A stretch of DNA of 35,240 nucleotides. It comes from Lysobacteraceae bacterium UBA6001 (GTDB lineage: Bacteria > Pseudomonadota > Gammaproteobacteria > Xanthomonadales > Xanthomonadaceae). This document shows, one piece after another, positions 25,088 through 33,677 of the stretch. Each line of letters begins with the position of its first letter. Within the stretch, counting starts at the first letter, position 1. The position numbers were made by a program, and so were the translations under genes. The stretch covers positions 19,006-54,245 of the forward strand of contig DJAN01000139.1 of assembly GCA_002429615.1 (NCBI GenBank), given 5' to 3'. Under the pieces are notes generated by a model. The model saw only the letters and a program-made list of their open reading frames with translations, was not told the DNA's origin and searched no databases.

Positions 25088-27094
25088 TCACGGCTGGGCC
25101 GGTTTCGCCGGGGCGGCCGGGGCCGGCGCTTCCCAGCCACACATGCGGCCCTCGTTCTGCTGCTTCAGCCACGCCTGCATCGGTGCGAAGTACTCCAGCA
25201 TCGGACCCGCATCCACATGGTCCTCGCCGGTCAGCTCCTTCAGCGTCGCCTGCCACGGCTGGCTGCTGCCGCGCTGGAGCATGTTCCAGAACTTCTGCCC
25301 GGCTTCCTTGTTGCCGTAGAAGCTGCACTCGTACAGCGGGCCGGTGTAGCCGGCGGCCTGGCACAGGCCCTTGTAGAACTGGAACTGCAGCAGGTGCGAG
25401 AGGAAGTAGCGGGTGTACGGCGTGTTGCCCGGCACGTGGTACTTGGCGCCCGGATCGAAGAACTGCTCGCCGCGCGCCGTGACCGGTGCCACGCCCTGGT
25501 ATTTCGCCTTCAGCTGCCACCAGGCCTGGTTGTAGTGGTCCGGGGTGATCGAACCGTCAAACACGCCCCAGCGCCAGCGGTCGATCATCAGCCCGAACGG
25601 CAGGAACGCCACCTTCGCCAGTGCCATGCGCATCTGCGCGTTGATCAGCGCTTCGCGGCTGTGCTGCACCTCGCCGACCAGGCCGACCGAATGCAGGTAG
25701 TCCGGCGTCATCGCCAGTACCACGGTGTCGCCGATGGCTTCGTGGAAGCCGTCGTTGGCGCCGTTCTGGAACAGCGGCGGCAACGGGTTGTAGGCCAGGT
25801 CGTAATAGATGTGGCCGAGCTCGTGGTAGATGGTGGTGAAGTCTTCCTCGGTCGGCTTGATGCACATCTTGGTGCGCACGTCCGGGCCGGTCTTCTGCGC
25901 GGCGTCGCCGCCCATGTTGAGGTCCCAGGCGCTGGCATGGCACACCACGTCGCGCTCCAGCGGCTTGATGAACTGTGAGCGCTGCCAGTAGCCGTCCGGC
26001 AGCTTCGGCATGCCCAGCGAGGTGTAGAAGTCCTGCGCGCGCTCGGTCATCGCCTTGGCGGTCCGCAGGTCGGCCTCGCGCTGCGCCTTGAAGCGTGCAT
26101 CGAGTGCGCCGCTGGTGCCGCCCGGCACCCGCGCCAGCGCGGCACTGAGTTCACCCTGGTACTGCTTCTCCAGCGCGGCGCTGATGTCCAGGTCGCCGGC
26201 GCCCGGGTAGGGCTGCAGCAGGTCCCACAGGTTGCTCCAGTCCTGCTGCCACATGTTGCCCATCAGGTGCGCGGGCAGCAGGCCGCCAGGCAGTTCGCCC
26301 TTGTCGGCGCCGTAGTGCGCGTCGAGCTTGCCGCGCGCGTAGCACTGCAGCTGTTCGTACAGCGGCTTGACCTGCTCCCACAGGCGGTCGGTCTCGGCGG
26401 CGATCTGCTGCGGCGGCATGTCGTAGCCGCTGCGCCACATCTGCCCGACATCGCTGAAGCCGCTGTCGCGCGCGCCCTCGTTGGCCAGCTCGACGAAACG
26501 CTGGTAGTCGGCGCGCATCGGCGCGGCCACGCCCTGCCAGCCCTGCCAGGCGTCGAGCTGTTCATCGTAGTCGCGGCTGCGTGCCAGCACCTGTTCCAGC
26601 TCGCCGAGCTGGCGGCACTGCTTCGCATCGCCTTCGACACGGCAGTAGGTGCCGGCGCCGTAGTCACCCTCCATGCGGCTGGCGATGGTGGTCAGCTCGG
26701 CCAGCCGCTCCGGATCGCGCGGCGCCGGCATCGCGCTCATCAGGCGCAGTAGCTGCAGGGCGCGCGCGGTGTCGGGCGACATCGGCTGGCCCTGGTACTG
26801 CTGCGCCTGGGCGATCCAGGCATTGAGCTGGGTCAGCGCGCGTTCGTTGGCCTTGGCGGCGATGCGCTGCGAATCGTCGTTGATGTAGGTCGCCGACAGC
26901 CACTGCGCCGAGCTGATTTCCGGATAAGCCGCCTTGTACTCGGCGTTGACCCGGGCAATGAACGCGTCGGCGCTTTCGGCGGGGCCCTTGGCCGGCGCTT
27001 CGGCGGAAGGCGGGGCGGCGGGTTCGCGGTGACAGGCGGACAGGGCGAGCACGCCGGCAACGGCGCCGGCCAGCAGCGGAAGACGAGGGTTCAC
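25088..27094 (-). CDS. M2 family peptidyl-dipeptidase (ACE homologue), lipoprotein
   Basis: This 668-residue zinc metallopeptidase is homologous to angiotensin-converting enzyme. Zinc ligands H424 and H428 with catalytic E425 form HELGH, and E452 in GFHEAIGD follows 24 residues later, the same spacing as in human ACE. The N-terminus has a lipobox LSAC with Cys21, so it is probably anchored in the periplasm. I chose the GTG at 27094 (AGGA six bases upstream) because the lipoprotein signal follows directly; the earlier ATG adds an unrelated stretch. It removes C-terminal dipeptides from peptides; the natural substrates are unknown. The Pro/Ala-rich C-terminal tail (APAPAAPAKPAQP) is a linker-like end. 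Confidence 0.95.
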   Translation of the reverse strand: MNPRLPLLAGAVAGVLALSACHREPAAPPSAEAPAKGPAESADAFIARVNAEYKAAYPEISSAQWLSATYINDDSQRIAAKANERALTQLNAWIAQAQQYQGQPMSPDTARALQLLRLMSAMPAPRDPERLAELTTIASRMEGDYGAGTYCRVEGDAKQCRQLGELEQVLARSRDYDEQLDAWQGWQGVAAPMRADYQRFVELANEGARDSGFSDVGQMWRSGYDMPPQQIAAETDRLWEQVKPLYEQLQCYARGKLDAHYGADKGELPGGLLPAHLMGNMWQQDWSNLWDLLQPYPGAGDLDISAALEKQYQGELSAALARVPGGTSGALDARFKAQREADLRTAKAMTERAQDFYTSLGMPKLPDGYWQRSQFIKPLERDVVCHASAWDLNMGGDAAQKTGPDVRTKMCIKPTEEDFTTIYHELGHIYYDLAYNPLPPLFQNGANDGFHEAIGDTVVLAMTPDYLHSVGLVGEVQHSREALINAQMRMALAKVAFLPFGLMIDRWRWGVFDGSITPDHYNQAWWQLKAKYQGVAPVTARGEQFFDPGAKYHVPGNTPYTRYFLSHLLQFQFYKGLCQAAGYTGPLYECSFYGNKEAGQKFWNMLQRGSSQPWQATLKELTGEDHVDAGPMLEYFAPMQAWLKQQNEGRMCGWEAPAPAAPAKPAQP

Positions 27095-27138
27095 GGCGGA
27101 TCCTGGCGGGAACGATCCGCGCAGGCTAGAGGCCGCCT

Positions 27139-27162
27139 GCCGGTGCCGCAAGGGGCACCGGC
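27139..27162 (-). terminator. Hairpin after the phosphoethanolamine transferase gene
   Basis: GCCGGTGCC and GGCACCGGC form a perfect 9-bp stem with a 6-base loop, 14 bases past the stop of the 27176-28840 gene. There is no U run on either strand, so it is a structured 3' end rather than a clear intrinsic terminator. Confidence 0.4.
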
Positions 27163-27175
27163 GCGGGGAAGCGGC

Positions 27176-28840
27176 TCAGGCCGGCTGCTGGCAGCCGGCG
27201 AACAGGTCGCGCGACGGGTCGTACAGCGAGGTGCGGACCTGCATCAGGCCGAGCACCGACGGGAACAGATTGTCGTGGTCGGCCTGGCGGGCGGCACGCT
27301 GGCGCAGGCACTGCATATCCAGGCCGCGGTCGCGGGCGAACTGCGGCGAGAACCACATCACCATCGGCACATGGGTCTGTTCCTGCGGGGCGATCGCATA
27401 TGGCACGCCATGCAGGTACAGGCCCTTCTCGCCGAGCGACTCACCGTGGTCGGAGAGGTAGATCATCGCGGTGTCGTAGTCCGGCATCGCGCGCAGCGCG
27501 CCGATGGCACGGTCGAGGAAGTGGTCGGTATAGAGCACCGCGTTGTCATACGCGTTGACGATCTGCTCGCGGCTGCACTGCCCCAGGTCGGGGTTCCGGC
27601 AGGCCGGGTTGAAGCGGGCGAAGGCGGCCGGGTAGCGTTCGTAGTAGCTCGGGCCGTGATTGCCGAGCTGGTGCAGCACCACCACGCGGTCGCCCGGGCG
27701 GGCGCGCACCTGCGCGGCCAGATCGTCCAGCAGTACCTCGTCCATGCAGCGGCCGTCGCTGCACAGCCCCGGCACCTTGGCATCGTCGAGCTGCTGGATC
27801 GGCAGGCCTTCGCACACGCCCTTGCAGCCGCTCTGGTTGTCGCGCCACAGCACGCCGACGCCGGCGCGGTCGAGCACGTGCAGCAGCGACTGGTGGCCGC
27901 GGATGCGGTCTTCGTTGTAGTCGTGGCGGCCCCACGGCGAGAACATGCATGGCACCGATACCTCGGTGCTGGTGCCGCAGGAGTGCATGTCGGGGAAGTT
28001 GACCAGACCTTCGACCTGGGCCAGTTCCGGCGTGGTCTGGCGCGCATAGCCGTTGAGGCCGAAGTTCTGCGCGCGCATGGTCTCGCCGAGCACGATCAGC
28101 AGCAGGCGCGGGCGCGACTGCGGCGCGCGCGGCGTAGCCATCGCATCCTCGCCGATCGGCAGCTTGGGCGCCTTGTGGCCCGGCGTGGCCGATTTCAGGT
28201 TGGCGCGCAGCGCGGCGATGGTGTTGATCGGCGTGGCCAGGTAGCGGATCTCGTGGTGGTTGCGCATCAGCGCCGAGAGATTCTGGAACGACAGCAGCGC
28301 CGCACCCGCGCCGCCGACGGCGACCGCGAGCAGGAAGCCGGCGCGGATCAGCAGGGCGCGGCCCAGCGGGCGCTGGCGCAGGCGCAGGTGCCACAGTAGC
28401 AGCGTCGGCAGCACGCCATAGCAGAGCAGTGGCAGCAGCAACGAGGCGGTGATCAGTTCGCCCGATTCCTTGCGGTCGGTCGCCAGCACGTTGCGCAGCA
28501 TGTCCGCATCGACGTACACGTTGTAGCGGCTCATGTAGTACGTGGTCAGCGCGGTGCTGAGCAGCAGCACGCCGAGCAGCAGCTTCGCGTTCCAGCGCCA
28601 CACCAGCAGGCCGAGCAGCAGCGCGTGTACCGCCACCAGCACCACCAGCAGCGACAACGTCATGCCGATGCCGCCGCCGCTCCAGGCCGTGGCGCTGCGC
28701 CAGAACAGGCCGTTGCAGGCGAGGGCGAAGAACATGCTGGTGGCGAGGATCAGGCCTTCGGTCGACAGCGTCGGGCGCCAGCTCCAATCGATGCCGCGCA
28801 GCCATTGCCGCCACGACGGACGGGAAATCGAGACGCTCAT
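27176..28840 (-). CDS. Lipid A phosphoethanolamine transferase (EptA/MCR family)
   Basis: This 554-residue inner-membrane enzyme has five hydrophobic segments in the first 185 residues and a periplasmic alkaline-phosphatase-like domain. Key residues are E253 in VLGETMRAQNF, the nucleophile T292 in SCGTSTEVSVPCMFS and the SDHGESLGE metal site near the C-terminus; paired cysteines (SGCKGVC, CSDGRC) fit the family's disulfides. The E253 to T292 distance of 39 equals that in MCR-1. It transfers phosphoethanolamine from phosphatidylethanolamine to lipid A or core sugars, lowering surface charge. It overlaps the PAP2 gene by four bases and is the last gene of the operon. Confidence 0.93.
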   Translation of the reverse strand: MSVSISRPSWRQWLRGIDWSWRPTLSTEGLILATSMFFALACNGLFWRSATAWSGGGIGMTLSLLVVLVAVHALLLGLLVWRWNAKLLLGVLLLSTALTTYYMSRYNVYVDADMLRNVLATDRKESGELITASLLLPLLCYGVLPTLLLWHLRLRQRPLGRALLIRAGFLLAVAVGGAGAALLSFQNLSALMRNHHEIRYLATPINTIAALRANLKSATPGHKAPKLPIGEDAMATPRAPQSRPRLLLIVLGETMRAQNFGLNGYARQTTPELAQVEGLVNFPDMHSCGTSTEVSVPCMFSPWGRHDYNEDRIRGHQSLLHVLDRAGVGVLWRDNQSGCKGVCEGLPIQQLDDAKVPGLCSDGRCMDEVLLDDLAAQVRARPGDRVVVLHQLGNHGPSYYERYPAAFARFNPACRNPDLGQCSREQIVNAYDNAVLYTDHFLDRAIGALRAMPDYDTAMIYLSDHGESLGEKGLYLHGVPYAIAPQEQTHVPMVMWFSPQFARDRGLDMQCLRQRAARQADHDNLFPSVLGLMQVRTSLYDPSRDLFAGCQQPA

Positions 28841-29574
28841 GCGCGCACCTCCGCGGCATCACCACGCGGCAGCAGGCGGAACAGGCACAGCGGCACGATC
28901 CAGCACACCGCCAGCGTCCACAGATCATGCGAGAGGAAGTGCGCGCCGCGCAGCTGCTGCGAGAACCCGAACACCAGCCCGGCGCCCAGGCCGACCGCCA
29001 GCGCGGCCCAGCGCCAACGCGGCGCGACCGACAGCGCGAAGAAGTACAGGGCTACCCAGGCGTAACCGGCGCTGGCGTGCCCGGCGGGGAAGCAGCCGGA
29101 GGCCGGGATGCCACCGCGCGATTCGAACATGCCGTAGAACAGGCGGGTGCCGCCGTAGCGCGTCAGGTCCCAGGGGCAGTCCATGTGGGTGACGTGCTTG
29201 AACATCGACACCAGCGTGGTGGACAGCGCGATCGAGCCGACCAGCGCGAGCAGTGGCCAGCGCCAGGGGTGTGCGGGTGCACGCCAGGCGCGCACCGTTG
29301 CCAGCAGCACCGCGAGGGCGCCGAGCGTGCTGGCCCACTTGCCGAAGCGATGCACGAGATGGCTCGTCCACCACGCGTCCTTCAACACCCAGTGGCCACC
29401 TTCCAGCCGGTACAGCAGATCGGCGAACGCCATGTCGCCACCGCCCGCGGTCAGCCAGGCGTTGATGATCAGCAGCAGTGCGAAGGGGAGGTAGAGATGC
29501 GTCGCCAGCGGGGCGGGGAAACGGGACAGGTCGCGCGGTGGGACCGCGAGAGCGGGTGCGGTGTGCAGTTCCAT
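28837..29574 (-). CDS. PAP2-superfamily membrane phosphatase
   Basis: This 245-residue membrane protein has six hydrophobic segments. The three PAP2 phosphatase motifs are recognisable: FKHVTHMDCPWDL, CFPAGHASAGY and QLRGAHFLSHDLWT (with the catalytic histidines). I place the start at the ATG at 29574; no clear ribosome site precedes it, and the frame is open further upstream. Proteins of this type in lipid A operons recycle diacylglycerol-linked or undecaprenyl phosphates or dephosphorylate lipid A (LpxE-like). It follows the GT39 gene by 91 bases and overlaps the phosphoethanolamine transferase gene. Confidence 0.87.
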   Translation of the reverse strand: MELHTAPALAVPPRDLSRFPAPLATHLYLPFALLLIINAWLTAGGGDMAFADLLYRLEGGHWVLKDAWWTSHLVHRFGKWASTLGALAVLLATVRAWRAPAHPWRWPLLALVGSIALSTTLVSMFKHVTHMDCPWDLTRYGGTRLFYGMFESRGGIPASGCFPAGHASAGYAWVALYFFALSVAPRWRWAALAVGLGAGLVFGFSQQLRGAHFLSHDLWTLAVCWIVPLCLFRLLPRGDAAEVRA

Positions 29575-29665
29575 CGAAGAGACAAGACATGCCGAGGGTG
29601 CGGCGATGATCGGGAGTGCCTTGTCGGAAAGCGGTCGGATCGACGATGCACGTCGATCGTTCCGT

Positions 29666-31408
29666 TCAGTCGTCGTTGTCGTCCGCAGCGTCCTGCGCGT
29701 TTTCCGGTTTCGCGACGCAGCCGGCATGCCATGCGGTACCCGGCACCAGCAGCCACTGGTTGCGGTTCGACTGCCCGATCGCCACCACCTGCGCGCGATC
29801 CACGCAGGCCGGCAACGCGTCGCGCAGCACGAACAGCCAACGTCGCGTGGGTTGTTCGGCCACCCATGGCCCGGCCTTGGCCCATTGCGTGGCCCAGTCG
29901 GCCTTGAAGCCGAATTCGGTGACCGGCCGATCGGCCTGCAGCAGGTTCTGCTCGCGCCAGGCGACCATGCCGAGCTGGGCGTCGGGGCCGATACGTTCGC
30001 CCACGCGCTTCATCAAGCCGGATGCCGAACTGGAGGCATCCAGTGCCGGCGCGAACACCAGGCCGTAGATGCTCCACAGCAGGCCGGTTGCCAGCACCAC
30101 GCCGAGCGCGGCACGGCGTGACCGCGCCCAGAGGGCGATCAGCCCGAGTCCGACGCCGAGCGCGACCAGGCCGTATTTGAGCTGCTGCACGACGTGGGCA
30201 TCGAGATCGCGGCGCAGGGCATCGCGCGGCAGCCAGGGGCCGAACGCCACCACCAGGGCGGCCAGCGCCAGGAAGACCACGTAGCCCAGCAGCAGACGGC
30301 GCTGCAACGGGCGCCGCAGCAGGCCGGGCAGCAAGGGGGCGGCGGCCAGGCAGGCGGCCGGCAGCATCGGCAGGATGTACAGCTCGCGCTTGCCGGGACT
30401 GACGCTGAAGAACAGCAGCACCAGCAGGCTCCAGCCCAGCAGCAGCCACAGCCGCGCATCGCCGCGGCGCAGGCGTCGCCACCAGCCCGGGAACAGCGCC
30501 GGCAGCAGCAGGCTGCCGGGCAGCCACAGCAGTGCGATCACCCGCAGGTAGTACCAGGCCGGCTGCACGTGGTGCCATGCCGCCGTGTAACGGGTGGCGG
30601 TCTGCCGCAGCAGGATTTCGCGCGCATAGGCCTGCAGGGTCGGGTCATCACTGCGCCACAGCGCCAGCGCCAGCGGCAACAGCCATACCGCGGTGCCGGC
30701 GATGAACATCGGCAGCGCGGCGGCCCAGCGCCAGCCATCACCGGCACGGCCCTGCCAGGACCTGCCATGCAGGCGCGCGTGCACGGCCCAGGGCAGCAGC
30801 ACCAGCAAAGGCAGGAAGCCCACGCCCTTGGTCACCGTGCCCAGCCCGGCAGCGAACGCGCCCAGCCACCAGCCGCGCCAGTACGGGCCCTGCAGCAGAT
30901 GGCGCAGCAGGCCCCATAGCGACAGCGTGGTCATCGCCAGCAGCACCATGTCGATGTGCGCGCGCTTGGCCATCAGGCCGAACTGCAGCGTGGAGAACAC
31001 CGCCAGCGCGGCGAGGTCGCCGATGCGCGGCTGCCACAGGCGGCGGCCGAGGTCGCGCACCAGCCACAGCACCAGCAGCGCGGCCAGCAGCGAGGGCAGC
31101 AGGAAGGCGGTGGTCCAGTCGCGGGTCAGCCCATAGGCGCCGGCCTGCAGCCACATGAACACCGGCGGCTTTTCCGCGTACAGCTCGATGCCGCGATGCG
31201 GCAGCAGCCACTGCCCGCTCTCCACCATGCTGCGCGCGGCAAGCACGAAGCGCGGTTCGTCGGCAGGGTTGGGCTGGCGCAGGCCCAGGCCGGCCAGCAG
31301 GCTGAGCACGATCAGCAGCGCCACCAGCACGGGACGCCAACGGAAGCTGGGGGCGGGGGAGGCGGTGGGCGGCATCGGCGCGGAGGCGGGCAGGGAACCT
31401 GGCATCAT
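29666..31408 (-). CDS. Glycosyltransferase family 39/ArnT-like membrane protein
   Basis: This protein of about 580 residues has around twelve hydrophobic segments and the family-defining acidic pair in the first periplasmic loop (RQPNPADEPRF), then YAEKPPVFMWLQAGAYGL and AKRAHIDMVLLAMT as in ArnT/PMT-type transferases. These use polyprenyl-phosphate sugars to modify lipid A or envelope glycans. The start could be either ATG of ATGATG (31408 or 31405) or a GTG at 31414; none has a clear ribosome site. The C-terminus ends in an acidic tail. It is first in the operon with the PAP2 and phosphoethanolamine transferase genes and divergent from the two-component system. The sugar donor is unknown. 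Confidence 0.88.
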   Translation of the reverse strand: MMPGSLPASAPMPPTASPAPSFRWRPVLVALLIVLSLLAGLGLRQPNPADEPRFVLAARSMVESGQWLLPHRGIELYAEKPPVFMWLQAGAYGLTRDWTTAFLLPSLLAALLVLWLVRDLGRRLWQPRIGDLAALAVFSTLQFGLMAKRAHIDMVLLAMTTLSLWGLLRHLLQGPYWRGWWLGAFAAGLGTVTKGVGFLPLLVLLPWAVHARLHGRSWQGRAGDGWRWAAALPMFIAGTAVWLLPLALALWRSDDPTLQAYAREILLRQTATRYTAAWHHVQPAWYYLRVIALLWLPGSLLLPALFPGWWRRLRRGDARLWLLLGWSLLVLLFFSVSPGKRELYILPMLPAACLAAAPLLPGLLRRPLQRRLLLGYVVFLALAALVVAFGPWLPRDALRRDLDAHVVQQLKYGLVALGVGLGLIALWARSRRAALGVVLATGLLWSIYGLVFAPALDASSSASGLMKRVGERIGPDAQLGMVAWREQNLLQADRPVTEFGFKADWATQWAKAGPWVAEQPTRRWLFVLRDALPACVDRAQVVAIGQSNRNQWLLVPGTAWHAGCVAKPENAQDAADDNDD

Positions 31409-31508
31409 CGTCACGAAGGCGTGAGAAGTTTGTCGGAACCCGGCGGCTTCGACACCATTCCGACGTGCAGCCGGTAGGATGCGGTATCCGTATTACTGCT
31501 GGTCGTGC

Positions 31509-32210
31509 ATGCGGCTCCTGGTCATCGAAGACAACCACAACCTCGTCGCCAACCTCTTCGATTACTTCGAGGCGCGTGGCCACGTGCTCGATGCCGCGCC
31601 TGACGGGGTCACCGGCCTGCACCTGGCCACCACCCAGGCCTACGACGCGATCATCCTGGACTGGATGATGCCGCGCATGGACGGCCCGGAAGTGCTGCGC
31701 CGCCTGCGCGAGGAGCACCAGTCCGAAGTGCCGGTGATCATGCTCACCGCGCGCGACGAGCTGCCGGACAAGATCGCCGGCTTCCGCGCTGGTGCCGACG
31801 ACTATCTGACCAAGCCGTTCGCCCTGCCCGAGCTCGAAGTGCGCCTGGAGGCGCTGCAGGTGCGCGCGCAGGGGCGTGGCCGCAGCAAGGCGCTGCAGGT
31901 GGCCGACCTGCGGCTGGACCTGGCCACGCTGGAGGCGACCCGTGGCGGACGCCCGCTGCACTTGTACCCGGCCTGCCGCAAGCTGCTGGAAGTGCTGATG
32001 CAGGCCAGCCCGGCGGCGGTCACCCGCGAGCGGCTGGAAAACGCGCTGTGGGGTGATGAGCCACCCGATGGCGACATGCTGCGTTCGCATATCTACGAAC
32101 TGCGCCGCAGCGTGGATGGCCCGTTCGCCGAGAAGCTGATCCACACATTGCCGCGTGTCGGCTACCGGCTGGCCCAGGTGGACGCCGCGGAGGCCGACGA
32201 TGGCGCCTAA
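31509..32210 (+). CDS. OmpR/PhoB-family response regulator
   Basis: This 233-residue regulator has a receiver domain (1-118) with E7 and D8, phospho-acceptor D51 in IILDWMMPRMDG, T80 and K102 in LTKPF, then a winged-helix DNA-binding domain (about 128-225, ending IHTLPRVGYRLAQ). I start at the ATG at 31509 (MRLLVIEDN). It has no Shine-Dalgarno sequence, so translation may be leaderless, or start at the in-frame ATG at 31479. It overlaps the kinase gene by 11 bases. The divergent envelope operon 100 bases away is the natural target. The arrangement recalls ColRS of xanthomonads and pseudomonads, which controls phosphoethanolamine transferases; that identity is inference. Confidence 0.93.
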   Translation: MRLLVIEDNHNLVANLFDYFEARGHVLDAAPDGVTGLHLATTQAYDAIILDWMMPRMDGPEVLRRLREEHQSEVPVIMLTARDELPDKIAGFRAGADDYLTKPFALPELEVRLEALQVRAQGRGRSKALQVADLRLDLATLEATRGGRPLHLYPACRKLLEVLMQASPAAVTRERLENALWGDEPPDGDMLRSHIYELRRSVDGPFAEKLIHTLPRVGYRLAQVDAAEADDGA

Positions 32211-33507
32211 GCCGCGCGCGCTGCGACGGCAGGTGACGTTGTGGCTGGTGCTCTATGCCGCGTTGATCTCGCTGGCGGTGTTCGTGCACGGCTACATCGT
32301 CAACGAGCAGGCCGAGCAGTTGACCTGGCACTCGCTGCTCAAGTCCGAACTCGACCACTTCCTGCAGCGCAGCGCGGAGGATCCGGGCTACCACTGGACC
32401 GACAGCCGTACCGTGCAGCTGTTCGGTGACGACGACGATTCACCGCCGCCGCCGGCCTACGCCGGTTTCCAGCCCGGCATCCACGACGGCATCGCCTACG
32501 AAGGGCGCGACAAGGTGCTGCTGGTGCAGGACGTCGATAAGCGGCGCCTGGTGCTCGCGCTGGATATCACCGAGCTGCAGCGGCATGAGAACCGCCTGGG
32601 GCTGTGGATGGTCGCGTCCAACCTGGTGGCGATCGTGCTGTTGGGGTTGCTGGTGGGATGGGGCATGGGACGGGTGGTGAAGCCGCTCAGCGAGATGGCC
32701 GAACGCATCCGCCGATTGCAGCCCGATCGCCCCGGGCAGCGCGTGGAACTGGATCCGCGCGCCAGCAGCGAGCAGACGGTGATCACCGAGGCGCTGAACG
32801 ACTACCTGGGCCGCAACGACCAGTTCGTCCAGCGCGAGCGCTCCTTCATCAACAGCGCCAGCCATGAGCTGCGCACGCCGATCGCGGTGATCGACGGGGC
32901 CAGCGAACTGGCGCTGGCGCAGAGCGATGTGCCAGCGCCGGTGCGCCACCAGCTGCTGCGCATCCGCCAGACCGCGGCGAGCGTGGAGCAGCTGCTGGCA
33001 TTGCTGCTGGTGCTGGCGAAGGATCCGGCGCGACTGGCGCGCAGCAGCGATGAAGTGCGGCTGGACCACCTGCTGCCGGAGATCGTGGCCGACCACCAGC
33101 ACCTGAGCGCGGACAAGGACCTGGGCCTGGTGCTGCAGGCGGAAGTGCCGGCGCGGGTATTCGCGCCGGTGGCGATCCTGCAGGCGGCGATCGGCAACCT
33201 GCTGCGCAATGCGATCGAGAACAGCGACCGCGGCACGATCCGCATCGTGCTGTCGGCGCCGGCGACGGTGCGGATCGAGGATCCGGGGCATGGCATGTCG
33301 CCGGAGGAGGTCGCGGCGATCTATGCGCGCATGGCGCGTGGTGATCACAGCAGCCGTGCCGCGGGCATCGGGCTGGACCTGATAGGCCGGCTGTGCGAGC
33401 ACCTGGGCTGGAAGCTGACGTTCGATTCGGACGAGGGGCGCGGTACGGTGGCCTCGCTGGATCTGTCCAGTTCGCTGGTGACGAAAGACGCTTCTCCCAC
33501 GGTGTAG
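32200..33507 (+). CDS. Membrane sensor histidine kinase
   Basis: This 435-residue sensor has two membrane helices (about 12-33 and 133-155) enclosing a periplasmic domain of about 100 residues that contains an acidic patch FGDDDDSPPPP (75-85), a possible metal or cationic-peptide site. A HAMP-like linker follows, then phospho-acceptor H222 in SASHELRTP and the ATPase boxes LLRNAIENS, EDPGHGMSPEE and AAGIGLDLIGR. It begins within the regulator gene (11-base overlap). The stop TAG is supplied by the first bases of a dispersed repeat. It should phosphorylate the upstream response regulator. Confidence 0.93.
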   Translation: MAPKPRALRRQVTLWLVLYAALISLAVFVHGYIVNEQAEQLTWHSLLKSELDHFLQRSAEDPGYHWTDSRTVQLFGDDDDSPPPPAYAGFQPGIHDGIAYEGRDKVLLVQDVDKRRLVLALDITELQRHENRLGLWMVASNLVAIVLLGLLVGWGMGRVVKPLSEMAERIRRLQPDRPGQRVELDPRASSEQTVITEALNDYLGRNDQFVQRERSFINSASHELRTPIAVIDGASELALAQSDVPAPVRHQLLRIRQTAASVEQLLALLLVLAKDPARLARSSDEVRLDHLLPEIVADHQHLSADKDLGLVLQAEVPARVFAPVAILQAAIGNLLRNAIENSDRGTIRIVLSAPATVRIEDPGHGMSPEEVAAIYARMARGDHSSRAAGIGLDLIGRLCEHLGWKLTFDSDEGRGTVASLDLSSSLVTKDASPTV

Positions 33508-33590
33508 GAGCGGCTTCAGCCGCGACCGTGCGGGTGGCGGACGTCAGTGACGCCTGATACCGCCCGGTCGCGGCTGAAGCCGCTCCTACA
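33503..33590. repeat. Inverted pair of the dispersed 24-base repeat, 40-base spacer
   Basis: Two perfect copies face each other (33503-33526 forward, 33567-33590 inverted). The pair follows the histidine kinase gene and can fold into a long hairpin that would end or stabilise its transcript. The kinase stop codon (33505-33507) lies inside the first copy. Confidence 0.88.
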
Positions 33591-33627
33591 GGGGAGGGGG
33601 AGGAGGAGAGGAGAGCGGGGGAGGAGG
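33591..33627 (+). repeat. Polypurine tract
   Basis: A run of 25 uninterrupted purines (33591-33615) is followed after one C by 11 more, mostly GGA/GAG units. It lies between the repeat pair and the stop of the HExxH protein gene. The rest of this 170-base gap (33628-33677) shows nothing recognisable. Confidence 0.75.
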
Positions 33628-33677
33628 CGCACACACAGCGCAAGCCGACGCGGAACCCGCGGTCGACGACCGGAAAA

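Noticed and set aside
30738..32144. 468-codon minus-strand open frame
   Set aside because: It spans the divergent promoter region and is antisense to the response regulator; only the GT39 gene is real on this strand.
16386..33590. Possible CRISPR array from repeated 24-base units
   Set aside because: The copies are single or in inverted pairs, thousands of bases apart, with no regular spacers and no cas genes.
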